Shown here: positions 14,595-25,300 of the stretch, piece by piece
Layout of the letters: every line of letters begins with the position of its first letter
How positions within the stretch are numbered: position 1 is the first letter of the stretch
Origin: Lachnospiraceae bacterium
GTDB lineage: Bacteria; Bacillota; Clostridia; Lachnospirales; Lachnospiraceae
Length of the DNA: 58,905 nucleotides
Direction of reading: 5' to 3'
NCBI GenBank assembly: GCA_024693845.1
Contig: JAILKJ010000084.1
Coordinates: forward strand, 1 to 58,905
Position numbers and translations under genes: made by a program
Notes under the pieces: generated by a model
What the model was told of the DNA's origin: nothing
Database searches by the model: none
What the model saw: the letters and a program-made list of their open reading frames with translations, nothing else

Positions 14595-16754
14595 ATGGCA
14601 GACAATACCAAAGGAAAACTGAAAAAACGCAAGGGCGATTTTGTCTACGGTCTGGATATCGGTACCAGAAGTATTGTGGGTACTGTGGGGTATCCGGACA
14701 AGAACGGCTTTGTGGTAGTGGCGCAGAAGGTGAAGGAGCATGAGACCCGATCCATGCTGGATGGACAGATCCATGACATCGCAGCTGTGGGCGAGACCAT
14801 CCGGTTTGTGACAGAGGAGCTGGAAAAGGAGACGGAAGAGCCTTTAAAGAGCGTTTGTATCGCTGCGGCAGGACGTGTACTCCGCACCGTTACCACCCAT
14901 GTGGATATGGAGTTTGATGAGGAAAAGACCATTACCAGGGAGGACATTTTTGCCCTGGATTCCCTCGGTATAGAGAAGTCCTATGAAACCTTCTCGACGC
15001 AGAATGACAGTGATCTGAAATTCTATTGCGTAGGATATACGGTGATGCGGTATCAGCTGAACCATTATCCCATGTCCAATCTGGAGAATCACAAAGCAAG
15101 ATCCATCTCCGCCGATCTGATCGCCACCTTCCTGCCGGATGAAGTGGTGGATGGCCTGTACAAGGCGGTGGAGATCGCAGGTCTGGAGGTGGCCAACCTT
15201 ACCTTGGAGCCTATCGCGGCCATGGAGGTTGCCATTCCGGAAAGCTACAGGATGCTGAACATTGCCTTGATCGATGTGGGCGCAGGTACCAGCGATATTT
15301 CCATCACCAGGGGCGGCTCCATCGTATCCTATGGTATGCTGCCCATGGCAGGCGATATGCTCACCGAGGAGATCGCCATGCACTGTCTGGTGGATTTTGC
15401 CATGGCGGAGAAGATCAAACGGGGGATCAGTGAAGGGGATGAGGTGGAATACACCGACATCATGGGTCTGACCCAGAAGATCAGTAAAAAAGAGGTGCTG
15501 GACACCCTTTCCGATAAGATCCATCTGCTGGCCCGTGAGGCGGCGGAAAAGATCCGTCAGCTGAACGGAGACAAGCCGGTCAGCGCGGTATTCGTTGTGG
15601 GCGGCGGCGGCAAGATCGAAGGCTATACCGATGCGGTGGCCGATGAGCTTGGGATCGCCAGGGAAAGATGCGCTCTTCGCGGCGAGGAAGTGATGCAGAA
15701 GATCACTTTTGTCCAGAAGGATATCCGTAAGGATTCCATGCTGGTGACTCCGGTGGGCATTTGCCTGAATTATTACCAGCAGAGCAACAACTTCATTTTT
15801 GTCACCTTTAACGGAAGCAGGATCAAGCTGTATGACAACAACCATCTGGCGGTTGTGGATGCGGCACTGGGAGCCAGCTTCCCCAACGAGGACCTTTTCC
15901 CGAAGCGGGGAGACGAGCTGGTATTCACCTTCAACGGAAACAGCAAGGTGGTCCGCGGTCAGCTGGGAGAGAGCTGCCGGATCACGCTGAACGGAAAGCC
16001 GGCGGATATCAATGCACCCATCCATTCCAACGACGTGATCAGCGTGGAGCCCTCCACCAAGGGAGAAAAGGCACGGCTGCAGCTGGGCAAACTCCCGGAG
16101 ACAAAGGAGAGCATCAGCATTATCGTGAACGGGGAAAAATACACCCTGCCGAAATTCGCCGTGGTGGGAGGAAAACTGGAAACCGCAGATTACGAGGTGC
16201 AGCCCGGTGATGTTGTGGAGGTGCTGCCTTACTATACCGTGGAACAGGTGATCAAGGTCATGGATGTGACGCTGGAAGACAATACGGCCATCCTGATCAA
16301 CCATGAAGAAACGGATATGCAGGGGAAGGTCTATGACAACTTTACCCTGGAGTGGAAGCTGGGCGTGATGCGGACCACGGCAGCGGAGGAGGAAGACGAA
16401 GAAGCGACGGAGGAATACGAAGAGGATACCTCCGCCGGAGAACATAACGCAGAAGAAGCAAGCAGCGTGGCTGCTTCCGATGCACCGGCAGATAACGATG
16501 GTGAGGAAGTGAAAGCAGCCGGTGAACCGGTAGTGAGCACCGAGCCCCGCACCATCCACGTGACCATCAACGGCAGGGTGGTAGCCATGGATAAAAAGCC
16601 GGAATACGTCTACGTGGATGCATTTGATTATATAGACTTTGATCTTTCCAAGCCCCAGGGCAAGACGGTGGAGACGCTGCTCAACGGCAGGAAAGCGCAG
16701 TATATGGAAGCACTCAGGGACGGAGATGTACTGTCCATCGCATGGCGGGATTGA
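14595..16754 (+). CDS. FtsA-like cell-division ATPase with long C-terminal extension
   Basis: This is a 719-residue actin-fold protein. Phosphate-1 is at residues 17-25 (GLDIGTRSI), and an SHS2-like insertion lies near residues 90-200, as in FtsA/PilM. Phosphate-2 is LIDVGAGTSDISI (about 225), and the adenosine motif is VFVVGGGGKIEGY (about 332). Canonical FtsA ends near 420. Here about 300 more residues follow, including ubiquitin-like beta modules and an acidic linker (about 595-640), and no obvious C-terminal amphipathic membrane anchor. ATG 14595 follows GGAGA; upstream in-frame ATGs lack a site and would overlap coaE. It may have a division or envelope role alongside a separate classical ftsA; this is inference. 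Confidence 0.8.
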   Translation: MADNTKGKLKKRKGDFVYGLDIGTRSIVGTVGYPDKNGFVVVAQKVKEHETRSMLDGQIHDIAAVGETIRFVTEELEKETEEPLKSVCIAAAGRVLRTVTTHVDMEFDEEKTITREDIFALDSLGIEKSYETFSTQNDSDLKFYCVGYTVMRYQLNHYPMSNLENHKARSISADLIATFLPDEVVDGLYKAVEIAGLEVANLTLEPIAAMEVAIPESYRMLNIALIDVGAGTSDISITRGGSIVSYGMLPMAGDMLTEEIAMHCLVDFAMAEKIKRGISEGDEVEYTDIMGLTQKISKKEVLDTLSDKIHLLAREAAEKIRQLNGDKPVSAVFVVGGGGKIEGYTDAVADELGIARERCALRGEEVMQKITFVQKDIRKDSMLVTPVGICLNYYQQSNNFIFVTFNGSRIKLYDNNHLAVVDAALGASFPNEDLFPKRGDELVFTFNGNSKVVRGQLGESCRITLNGKPADINAPIHSNDVISVEPSTKGEKARLQLGKLPETKESISIIVNGEKYTLPKFAVVGGKLETADYEVQPGDVVEVLPYYTVEQVIKVMDVTLEDNTAILINHEETDMQGKVYDNFTLEWKLGVMRTTAAEEEDEEATEEYEEDTSAGEHNAEEASSVAASDAPADNDGEEVKAAGEPVVSTEPRTIHVTINGRVVAMDKKPEYVYVDAFDYIDFDLSKPQGKTVETLLNGRKAQYMEALRDGDVLSIAWRD

Positions 16755-16760
16755 TAAAAA

Positions 16761-17339
16761 GTGTCAGCAGGATCGGATCAGGACGGACAACTGTATATCC
16801 GCTATCTTAAGGAAGAGGATGATGATGCTCTCGGGATACTCTATGAAAAGTACAGGGAAAGTCTGATCCTTTTTCTGTATGGCATCGTGGGAAATATGGA
16901 GGATGCCGAGGAGCTGATGATGGATACCTTTGCGGTCCTGGCATCCGGAACGGTGCGTTACCAGCTGCGGAAGGACGCACTTTTTAAGACCTGGCTCTAT
17001 GCCATTGCCCAGAACAAAGCCAGAATGTTCCTTCGAAAGGCAAGAAAATACCTGCCTGCGGGAGATGAGGGTGTGGCGGAGCAGCTTAAGGATGAGAAGG
17101 CCGGACCCGAAGAGCTGCTGCTGAAAAATGAAAGATACGCTTCTTTGTACCGGGCCCTTGACAGTATCCCTGCGGAATACAGGCAGGTACTGTATCTTAT
17201 GTTTTTTGAAGAGCTGAAGAGTGAGCAGATCGCCAGGATTTTAAAGAAAACAACGAAGCAGGTCTATAACCTGTCGGCGAGGGGGAAGACGGCGCTGAAG
17301 GGGGCGCTGGAAAGGATGGGATATACATGGGATTTGTGA
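16761..17339 (+). CDS. ECF-type sigma-70 family factor
   Basis: This is a 192-residue factor starting at GTG 16761, six bases after the FtsA-like gene. Region 2 (about residues 10-85) contains YLKEEDDDALGILYEKY and EDAEELMMDTF, and ends with FKTWLYAIAQNKARMFLRK. Region 4 (about 125-185) has the LDSIPAEYRQVLYLMFFEEL helix pair and a recognition helix near KTTKQVYNLSARGK. There is no region 3. No anti-sigma gene is adjacent; a zf-HC2 protein lies 5.5 kb upstream on the same strand and a PrsW-type protease 0.9 kb downstream. Its end overlaps a 36-residue membrane peptide gene. Confidence 0.88.
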   Translation: MSAGSDQDGQLYIRYLKEEDDDALGILYEKYRESLILFLYGIVGNMEDAEELMMDTFAVLASGTVRYQLRKDALFKTWLYAIAQNKARMFLRKARKYLPAGDEGVAEQLKDEKAGPEELLLKNERYASLYRALDSIPAEYRQVLYLMFFEELKSEQIARILKKTTKQVYNLSARGKTALKGALERMGYTWDL

Positions 17340-17437
17340 TCGTGGGTATCATCGCTTTTGCGCTGGGCGTTTTGGTGACGCTTCTGGCAGCGAGCCTGCG
17401 GCGGTTTTCGCGGATGCAGGATAAGGAAGAAGAATGA
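17327..17437 (+). CDS. 36-residue single-pass membrane peptide
   Basis: ATG 17327 has AAAGGATGGG at 17311-17320 and overlaps the last 13 bases of the sigma gene. The peptide begins MGFVIVGIIAFALGVLVTLL, a membrane helix, followed by a basic stretch (SLRRFSR) and an acidic tail ending KEEE. The stop at 17435-17437 overlaps the next gene's ATG (ATGA, 17434). Coupling on both sides, a ribosome binding site and the helix-then-basic-residue layout support a real gene. It resembles the small DUF3789-type membrane proteins of clostridia in general form. A regulator of the sigma factor or of PrsW is possible but unproven. Confidence 0.6.
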   Translation: MGFVIVGIIAFALGVLVTLLAASLRRFSRMQDKEEE

Positions 17438-18228
17438 GTGCTTTTACGGCAATGGACATCATACCGGTGATCCTTCAGATCGTCGTTCTTATACCGGTGA
17501 TCCGGCAGTCGGGCAAGTGGATGGAGGATGAAAACAACGGACTTTTACCCGTGTTTTTTACGTTCGCCATGGAAGCTTTCCTGCTCTGCAATGTTTACTA
17601 CGTGATCCACGGTATATTGCGTCCCGGATCCCGCCTGCCCTTTGCGGCGGATGAGATCGCGGAATGTGCTCTGATCTTTATGCTGGCAGCGGGCATGGAA
17701 ACCATCCGGAAAGAAAAGAAGCTGAACATCTCTGCGCTTGTTTTCTCTGTGGTGTTCACGGGACTTAACATGGCACTTTGGATCATCTGGTCCGGAGAAT
17801 GGATGCAGGATATCATTTTCGGACTGCCCTACATATATATCCTGTATCTGCTGATCTGCGGGATCTCAGACACCGGGTGCTTTGAGTCGAAAGAAAGAAA
17901 GATGTCTGCGGTCGTTCTGATCGTCATAGAACTGTTATGGCTTTTGTCTACGCGTTTTTCAGGATCTTTTCTCACTGCGTTTTCGTGGGTTATTTATGTG
18001 TTTATGTATCTGTACGAGGGATGGCTGTTTGGCAAATGTTTTGCGAAGGGAAAAGGAGAGAAGGGGGAAAAGCTCTATCCGCCGCTGGCATTTTTCCTGT
18101 GGGCCATTCTGATCTCATTTTCCAGTGACGGGATCTTCTACGCTGTTTCCCAGATCATTATCGTGCTGGCGCTGCCGCTGATGCTGCATGCTTTGAAAAA
18201 GGAGTTATACCCCGATGATCTATGCTGA
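17434..18228 (+). CDS. Polytopic membrane protein of unknown function
   Basis: This is a 264-residue hydrophobic protein with about eight predicted membrane helices (for example IIPVILQIVVLIPVI near residues 8-22) and short basic loops such as RKEKKLN and KGKGEKGEK. There is no soluble domain and no recognised family motif. It is translationally coupled at both ends: ATGA overlap with the 36-residue peptide gene, and a 14-base overlap with the PrsW-type gene. It lies between a sigma factor and a PrsW-type protease and could be a sensor for that system; this is inference from position. Confidence 0.65.
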   Translation: MSAFTAMDIIPVILQIVVLIPVIRQSGKWMEDENNGLLPVFFTFAMEAFLLCNVYYVIHGILRPGSRLPFAADEIAECALIFMLAAGMETIRKEKKLNISALVFSVVFTGLNMALWIIWSGEWMQDIIFGLPYIYILYLLICGISDTGCFESKERKMSAVVLIVIELLWLLSTRFSGSFLTAFSWVIYVFMYLYEGWLFGKCFAKGKGEKGEKLYPPLAFFLWAILISFSSDGIFYAVSQIIIVLALPLMLHALKKELYPDDLC

Positions 18229-18844
18229 GTATATCCTGATCTGTATAGCGGTGCCACTGGCTATGACGGCACTTTTTATCAAGGGAAGTGCCCGCAGGTT
18301 CATCCTGGCCTTTCTGGCGGGGATGGCTGCCTGTCTGCTTTCTTCGTATCTCGGCGGGTTTGCGGAATACGTTTCGCAGATGAGCAGAGAGGATGTTTCC
18401 ATCTTCATTTCCCCCGTAACGGAGGAGATCTTAAAGCTTTTACCGCTACTTTTTTATCTCTATATCGTAGATGTGAAAAGCGACGGTATTCTGTTGGTAT
18501 CGGGCGGTATCGGAGCAGGTTTTGCCACCTTCGAAAACTGCTGCTATATCCTGGCTTCGGATTCTTTGAGCCTGTACTATGTCCTGATCCGGGGCATGGC
18601 CGTAGGTGTTATGCATCTGGTGACCATGATCCTGCTGGCCATGGTGGTCCTGCTTTTCAGAAGACATCGTATCTTTTCCTATGTGGGTATCCTGGGCGCA
18701 TTATCCATGTCCGTAACGGTGCATGCGCTTTACAATCTGCTGGTATCCCGTCCGGGAAAGCCTTCCTACATCGGTTTTTCTCTGCCGCTGCTGCTGGCTG
18801 TGATCCTGTACAGACAGTATCAGATAAAGATCAATTCCAAATAA
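18215..18844 (+). CDS. PrsW-family glutamic-type intramembrane protease
   Basis: This is a 209-residue membrane protein with about eight helices. It has the conserved PrsW/CPBP-like residues in order: EEILK at 70-74, GFATFENCCY (about 101-110), HLVT (about 131-134) and a late His in SVTVHALYN (about 165-172). In Bacillus subtilis PrsW makes the first cut of anti-sigma RsiW and frees an ECF sigma factor. Here it ends an operon-like run that begins with an ECF-type sigma factor, so a similar release pathway is likely, although the anti-sigma target is not adjacent. Confidence 0.82.
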   Translation: MIYAEYILICIAVPLAMTALFIKGSARRFILAFLAGMAACLLSSYLGGFAEYVSQMSREDVSIFISPVTEEILKLLPLLFYLYIVDVKSDGILLVSGGIGAGFATFENCCYILASDSLSLYYVLIRGMAVGVMHLVTMILLAMVVLLFRRHRIFSYVGILGALSMSVTVHALYNLLVSRPGKPSYIGFSLPLLLAVILYRQYQIKINSK

Positions 18845-18875
18845 TAAAAATTTTAATATTTTTGTGAGTAATACG

Positions 18876-18904
18876 GTCTCTTTGTGCAATTAAGTAATTG
18901 AGAC
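18876..18904. repeat. Short inverted repeats upstream of the small membrane protein gene
   Basis: CAATTA-AG-TAATTG (18887-18900) is a perfect palindrome, enclosed by GTCTC (18876-18880) and GAGAC (18900-18904). It lies about 80 bases before the gene at 18982, in the only AT-rich gap here. It could be an operator; no clear -35/-10 pair was found around it. Confidence 0.3.
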
Positions 18905-18981
18905 AGTGTATATTTGCGCTGTGATCGGATAACGAAAACTTACGAACATGATAATCCCTTGAGAGAGGATAGGTGAAGAAT

Positions 18982-19308
18982 ATGAAATATACGGATAAAG
19001 GGGAAGCCCTCAGAGAGATCAAGAGAAGGGGCGCCGGGATCAGAAGAGAACATGAAAGGCGGACTATCCGGTTGTTGTCCGGGGCAGTCTGCCTGATGAC
19101 CTTCGTCCTGGTGGGAGCTCTGGGACTGATGGGAGGTATGGTTGTCGGACAGGATCAGAACATATACGGTTCCTTCCTGCTCCCGGTGGAAGCAGGCAGC
19201 TATGTGCTGACGGCGCTGATCGCCTTTGTATCGGGGATGGTGATCACGGCACTGATCAAGCATTATACCGGGAAAAGTACTTCGACCAAGAAGGATGATG
19301 TATCCTAG
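18982..19308 (+). CDS. Small two-helix membrane protein of unknown function
   Basis: This is a 108-residue protein. The first 30 residues are very basic (GEALREIKRRGAGIRREHER) and cytoplasmic. Two membrane helices follow (about residues 33-55, containing LMTFVLVGALGLMGGMVVG, and 70-90), then a short Lys/Ser/Asp tail. ATG 18982 with AGGTGA five bases upstream is preferred; GTG 18973 after GAGAGAGG is possible. It lies 67 bases before the giant secreted protein gene and could be co-transcribed with it. I recognise no family. Confidence 0.6.
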   Translation: MKYTDKGEALREIKRRGAGIRREHERRTIRLLSGAVCLMTFVLVGALGLMGGMVVGQDQNIYGSFLLPVEAGSYVLTALIAFVSGMVITALIKHYTGKSTSTKKDDVS

Positions 19309-19375
19309 AAAGGATACGGAGAAAGCGGGGATAACAGAGGGACTGAGAGTATAGATCAGAGAAAGGGAGAAAGAC

Positions 19376-22300
19376 ATGAAAATTGGGAAAAGGATCAGGA
19401 AAGCAGTAGCACTTGTAATGACATGGATGCTTCTTTTCGGCATGCTGCCCACAGATGCCATGACGCAGAATGTGATGGCTGATGAGATCGATGCTGCCAC
19501 TGTGGATGTATCCGAAGGGGAAGATGCTCAGGAAGAGAGTAGCGTCTCTGCTGATGAAACGGATGTGGCAGATGACGAGGTGACTTCGGATGAGACGGAC
19601 CCGGCAGCAGAGGAAGAGGAAGCGGAAAGCGACGAAGATCTGTCTGAGCCTGCAACAGATGAGGGGCAGGAAGCATCGGAAGAGGATCTGGATGTCGAGA
19701 ACCAGAGTGCTGAAAGCCTTTCCGGAGCAGGCACTGAGGCGGATCCTTACCGGATTGCCAATGGGGATGATTGGGGCATTTTTGCCGGTAAGATCAGCGA
19801 AGGCGATGAGGATTACGTGTCGGCTTATTATATCCTGACAGGAAACATCGGAAGTCAGGAGAGTCCCATTGATTACAGCATCGGTGTATATGACGGATCC
19901 GACGCTTCTTTGATGAAGCCTTTCAAAGGACATTTGGACGGTAACAATAAAACCCTGTACATCGTTATGGAAGACCGTGCGAATATGGGCACGGCTCCCT
20001 TCAGAGTAGTGCAGGGTGCCTCTTTTAAGGATCTTACCGTAGCCGGCAACCTGACCGGTACCAAGCATACCGGTGGCCTTATAGGCTTTTCCCTTAAGGA
20101 TGAGGGCGGCAAGGCAACGATTGTGGAGCGGTGCAGGATCAGGGCTAACCTGAAAGACCCGACCAGGGTGGATGAACGCTATCTGTCCGGTATCATTGCC
20201 AACGGAACGGATTCTAAAGTATACATTAAGGATTGTGTTTTTTCCGGCAATATCGATGTTAGCGGAGGGTATGTCGGAGGCTTCCTGGGATGGTGCACTG
20301 AAGGATGTGATGTCACCATTAAAAATTGCTATTACCTGGGAGAATCCGTAGGAACGCCTTCTTACTTTAACGGTGTTGCTTTGCGATATTACAGGGCAGA
20401 GGTTACAACAGACATCAGTGATGTCTATTCCGTGGTGGAAAAGCCGCTTCGTTACACAGGAGATTATCTGGTGAATCCCGTGAAGATCATAGCAGAGAAA
20501 AACGGGATCTACAAAACGATCCATGCGGCAGACGGAACAGAATGTTATATTCCCTCTACGGTAAATGACCTGGTGATCAGCCGGGATTCGTTGCAGACAC
20601 CTTTCTATGCAACTTATACTCTGAAGTCATCGGATGGCCCTGTTCTGGAGAAGGGTGTGAACTTCACGGAAGCATATCCCGTATCCCCTACAGAGGCGAA
20701 TACGCAGTACAGTCTCGTATTGACGGCGGTGGAGCCCTATGAGGGATCCCAGACGATCAACTTCACCACACCCAGCATAGAAGGTGAGGGAACGGCGCAG
20801 GATCCTTTCCTGATCCGCAGTGCGTCCGACTGGGACACCTTTGCTGATTTCATTAACAAAGGCGTGAATACGGACTGCTATTATAAGCTCATGGATGATA
20901 TTACCACCACAACCATGGTGGGTAAGTATAATGGCGATCCGGCTCTGAACAGACCCTTTAGAGGTGTGTTTGACGGTAACGGCAAAACCCTCCATGCGAA
21001 CCTGGATTATGACAGGGACAGCGAGACCACGGCTGCACCCTTCCTCAGTATGGAAAATGGAACGATCAAAAACCTGACGGTTGACGGAAGCTCCGAGGGA
21101 GCAGGTCACAGCGCGGGTCTTGTGTCCGTTGTAACGGGCAAGGAAGGGAACCTGATCGAGAATTGTAATATCAAGACGTATGTACATATGAGATTTTCCG
21201 GCTGGAGCGTAAACGCCCGTATCGGCGGTGTGGTTGGACATGCCACCGATTCCAAGCTGACGATCAAAAATTCCGTTTATTCCGGCAAGATGGAAAACAA
21301 TCAGGACTATAAAGGCGGCTTTGTAGGATGGTGTGACAGCGGCATGAATCTGACCATGGAAAACTGCCTGTTCAAGGGCAGCTATGCCGGAAATACGACA
21401 AAAGGCTTCCATCCCATTGCGATACGAAACAACGGAGCTGAAGTAACCAGTCATATCAAAGGCGTATATTATACCACCGGGCCTAACCAGATCGAAGACG
21501 GGTGCGTCATCATATCGGGAGCCCAGGCGTACAGTGAAGCGCCGGAGGAGGGCCTTTACAGCAGCTATACTGCGCCGGACGGCTCAGAGTGGTATGTGCC
21601 CGCACAGATTTGCAATCTCAGGCCTCACTATCCCTATACAGGATATGAGATCGACCTGAACTATACAGTGGAGACGGAAACAGGCGGAAGAGTCCTTGTC
21701 GAAGGAACGGATTATACCGCAGGTATCACTCCGAGTCCTGTGAAGGACAGAGGAGATTATACGCTTGAGATCTCCGGTCAGGGAATCTGCGGCGGCAGTG
21801 TCAGCGCTTCGTTTTATATCGGCGGATCTGCGGGAGAAGGAACGGAGGAAAGCCCTTATCTGATCAGCAGCGTTACGGACTGGGATGATTTTGCATCTGC
21901 TGTTGCAAGAGGTGAGGATACGGATGCGTGGTATAAGATGACCGCTGATATAGGAAACGAGCAAAATCCCGTAACAACTATAGTCGGCGGCGCGTCGGAT
22001 CAGGCTTTTAAGGGCCATTTTGACGGAGCCGGGAAGAAGCTTTATGTAGCGATTGATGATGAAGAAAACGCCGGAACGGCTCCTTTCAGAAGAGTGGAAA
22101 ATGCCACCATCAAGAATCTTACGGTAACGGGAACCGTTACGGGAACCACGCATACGGCAGGTCTGATCGGTTATTGTAAGAGCGGAACGCTGATCGATAA
22201 CTGCACGATCAAAGCTGCTGTCAGCGTGCCCGCAACGGAAGGGAACCGCCATATGGGTGGTGTAGTGGGGCACGGCCTGGATTCTACCTTCACCATCAAA

Positions 22301-25300
22301 GACACAGTCTTTTCAGGTACCATGTACAACACGGGCAGCTTCGCAGGTGGTTTCATGGGGTGGGCAGACTGCCTCGGCACGATCACCATTGAAAACTCCT
22401 TCTTTATCGGCAGCTATATCGGTACTGCTCAAAACAGCTTCCATCCGATTGGTATAAAGGACAGAGGGAATAACAAATATTTCTATTCAAAAGTTAACGG
22501 TGCTTATCACAGTGTGGATTCCACACTGACTTATGATCAAAGGTTTTACAGGATCGGTGGCGGCGAAGAGGGAACCAAAATCTACGCGGAGGCTCCTTCG
22601 GAAGGATTTTATAGAAAGATCACAGCGCCCGATGGAACAGTCTGGTATGAATCTGCGTCCATCAGTGGCGTAAGTGAGCGATATCAGTTTACGGGAAGCC
22701 CGATCAGCGTGGAATATCAGGTGAAAGCGGACGACGGGGCGGTTCTGGAAAAAGGAACGGATTACACGGAGACGTTTTCGCCGGAAACCCTGCAGGATCG
22801 GCAGGACTATATCCTTAGCGTACAGGGGGCGGGAGGCAATGTCGGTTCTACGAGTGAGACCTTCTTTATCGGCGGTCTGAGAGGGGAAGGAACTGAGGAG
22901 AGCCCGTATCTGCTTGAGAATAAGGCTGACTGGGGGCATTTTGTCAGAGATATTAATGCAGGCGTGAATGCAAATGCCTGGTATAAGATGACGGCGGATA
23001 TCGGAAGTGCGCAGGATCCGGTAACGGATGTAGCAGGTATTCGCAGTTCATCGAACGCTAATCAGAACAGACCCTTTAAGGGCAACTTTGACGGAAACGG
23101 AAAATGTCTGTATGTGAATCTTCAGGATGAGTCAAATCAGGGTACGGCGCCTTTCAGACTTCTGGAGAATGCTGCGATCCGTAATCTGAAGGTGGAAGGA
23201 AGTGTAACCGGCACCACACATGCAGCAGGTCTGGTAGGATTCACCAACGGAACGGACGGTAATCTGGTGGATAATTGCGTGGTCAACACCTCGGTTACGG
23301 TACCCGGCACCGGTGACAGCCGCCATATGGGCGGTGTGGTAGGCCATGCCCTTTCCTCAAAGCTTATGATCCGGAATACGGTCTTTGGCGGAACCATGAG
23401 TAATACCAAGGATTATGCGGGAGGTCTGCTGGGTTGGGCGGATTCTGCCAATGTTTCCATCGATAAATGTATCTTTAAAGGGAAGTATACCGGCACATCG
23501 GGAAGCGGGTTCCATCCCATCCTGATCTGTGGTTCGAGAAATGATATAACGGCTGAGGCCAGCGAAGCATACTTTACCCAGGATGCAACCCTGGAGGATA
23601 AGAATCATGTGTCTGTTGCCGGATCAAAGGTATCCAAGCTGGCTTTGCAGGATGCCATCTATTACAGTGTTACGGCGGCCGACCATGAGAATTATTATGC
23701 GGCGGTAAGCTTTGATACGCCTATAGGCTACCGATATACGGGCAATGAGATCGAACCTGACTGTACACTTGCCAGGGCTGACGGAACAGAACTTCGGGCA
23801 GGCATAGACTATGAAGTTACCGTATCTCCCGAGACAATAAAGGAGAAGGGAAACTACACTCTGACTGTCACGGCAAAGGGAGATTACAACGGAGAGATCG
23901 TACGAAGCATATATGTACAGGAGGGGGTACCGACCACAAAAGAGACCACGCTGTGGGACAATGATGCATATGGTGTGACCGGAGAGATAACGATCAGGGA
24001 TCGCATTAAGGTGCAAGGGAATGTTACGCTGTATCTGAATGAAGGATCCAAACTTAATGCCTTGAGCGGCATTGAGGTTCCGACCGGAACCAGTCTGACC
24101 ATTGATGGGACCGGAGAGCTTTATGCGGAAAACTTTACCGGGGATGCCGCCATCGGCACCAATGCACGAGGCGGAACATCCGGCGAAATCACGATCAACG
24201 GCGGAACAATCTTTGCCACGTCTGACAGGCCGAATGGCTCGAGTAATGTAGCAGGAGCTGCTATCGGAGGCGGATACAGATCTAACTGCGGTAACCTGAC
24301 CATTAACGGCGGAAAGGTTACGGCTGACGGGGATATGTTCTGTGCCTGCATCGGCGGCGGTAATGAAGGCGGCGGTGTTGACGGAACCATTACGATCAAC
24401 GGAGGTGTTGTTAATGGTAATGACTCGGATAACGCGTGGACCGGAGCCGGTAATGCGGCCGTGATCGGAGCCGGAGCCGGTGGTAACGGCGGAACGATCA
24501 TCATCCGCGGTGGACAGGTCACCGCTACTTCTCTGAAGGGTAATGGGATCGGTGCCAGTCAGAAAGATGGCGCTACAGCAAAAGTTGTTCTCGGATGGGA
24601 TGATGAGGATGATTTCATCAGTGCTACTTCCATTGTTGCAACGGAATATGTACTTGAGAAGCCTTTCTATTATTCTTCCGACGGAGCGGATGCGGGAGCT
24701 GTTACGGTGGAGAATTTGCCCGGCAAAGAGGCAGGCTATGTGCTTATGCCCTCTATTGAGGCTCTTTCCCTGGATGGGGAAGGCACAGCGGATTCTCCTT
24801 ATCTGATCAGAAATTCGTCAGATTGGAGACTGTTTGCCAAAAATATCAACGCAGGAACAGATGCGGATGCATATTATAAACTGGCACAGAGTTTTGATAC
24901 AAACAGTAAGGCTGCAGTCAATATTGTCGGAACCCAGGAACATCCCTTTAAGGGTGTATTTGACGGAGCGGAAAATACCCTTAAAGTTGTTATCAAGGAT
25001 ACCGAAAATAACGGAACAGCACCGTTCCGCTATATTGAGGGTGCCACCATCAAGAATCTGAAAGTTACGGGAACCGTTACGGGAACCACGCATACGGCCG
25101 GACTTGTGGGATTTTCGAAGACCGGAAGCACCAATGTGATCGAGGATTGTGAGATCGATATGGATGTTGTGGTTCCGGCATCTGACGGAAACCGTCATCT
25201 GGGCGGCGTAGTCGGTCATGCCGCTTCTTCCACCTTGACGGTGAAAGGAACCATATTCGGCGGCAGACTGAACAATACGGGAGATTATGCCGGCGGTATC

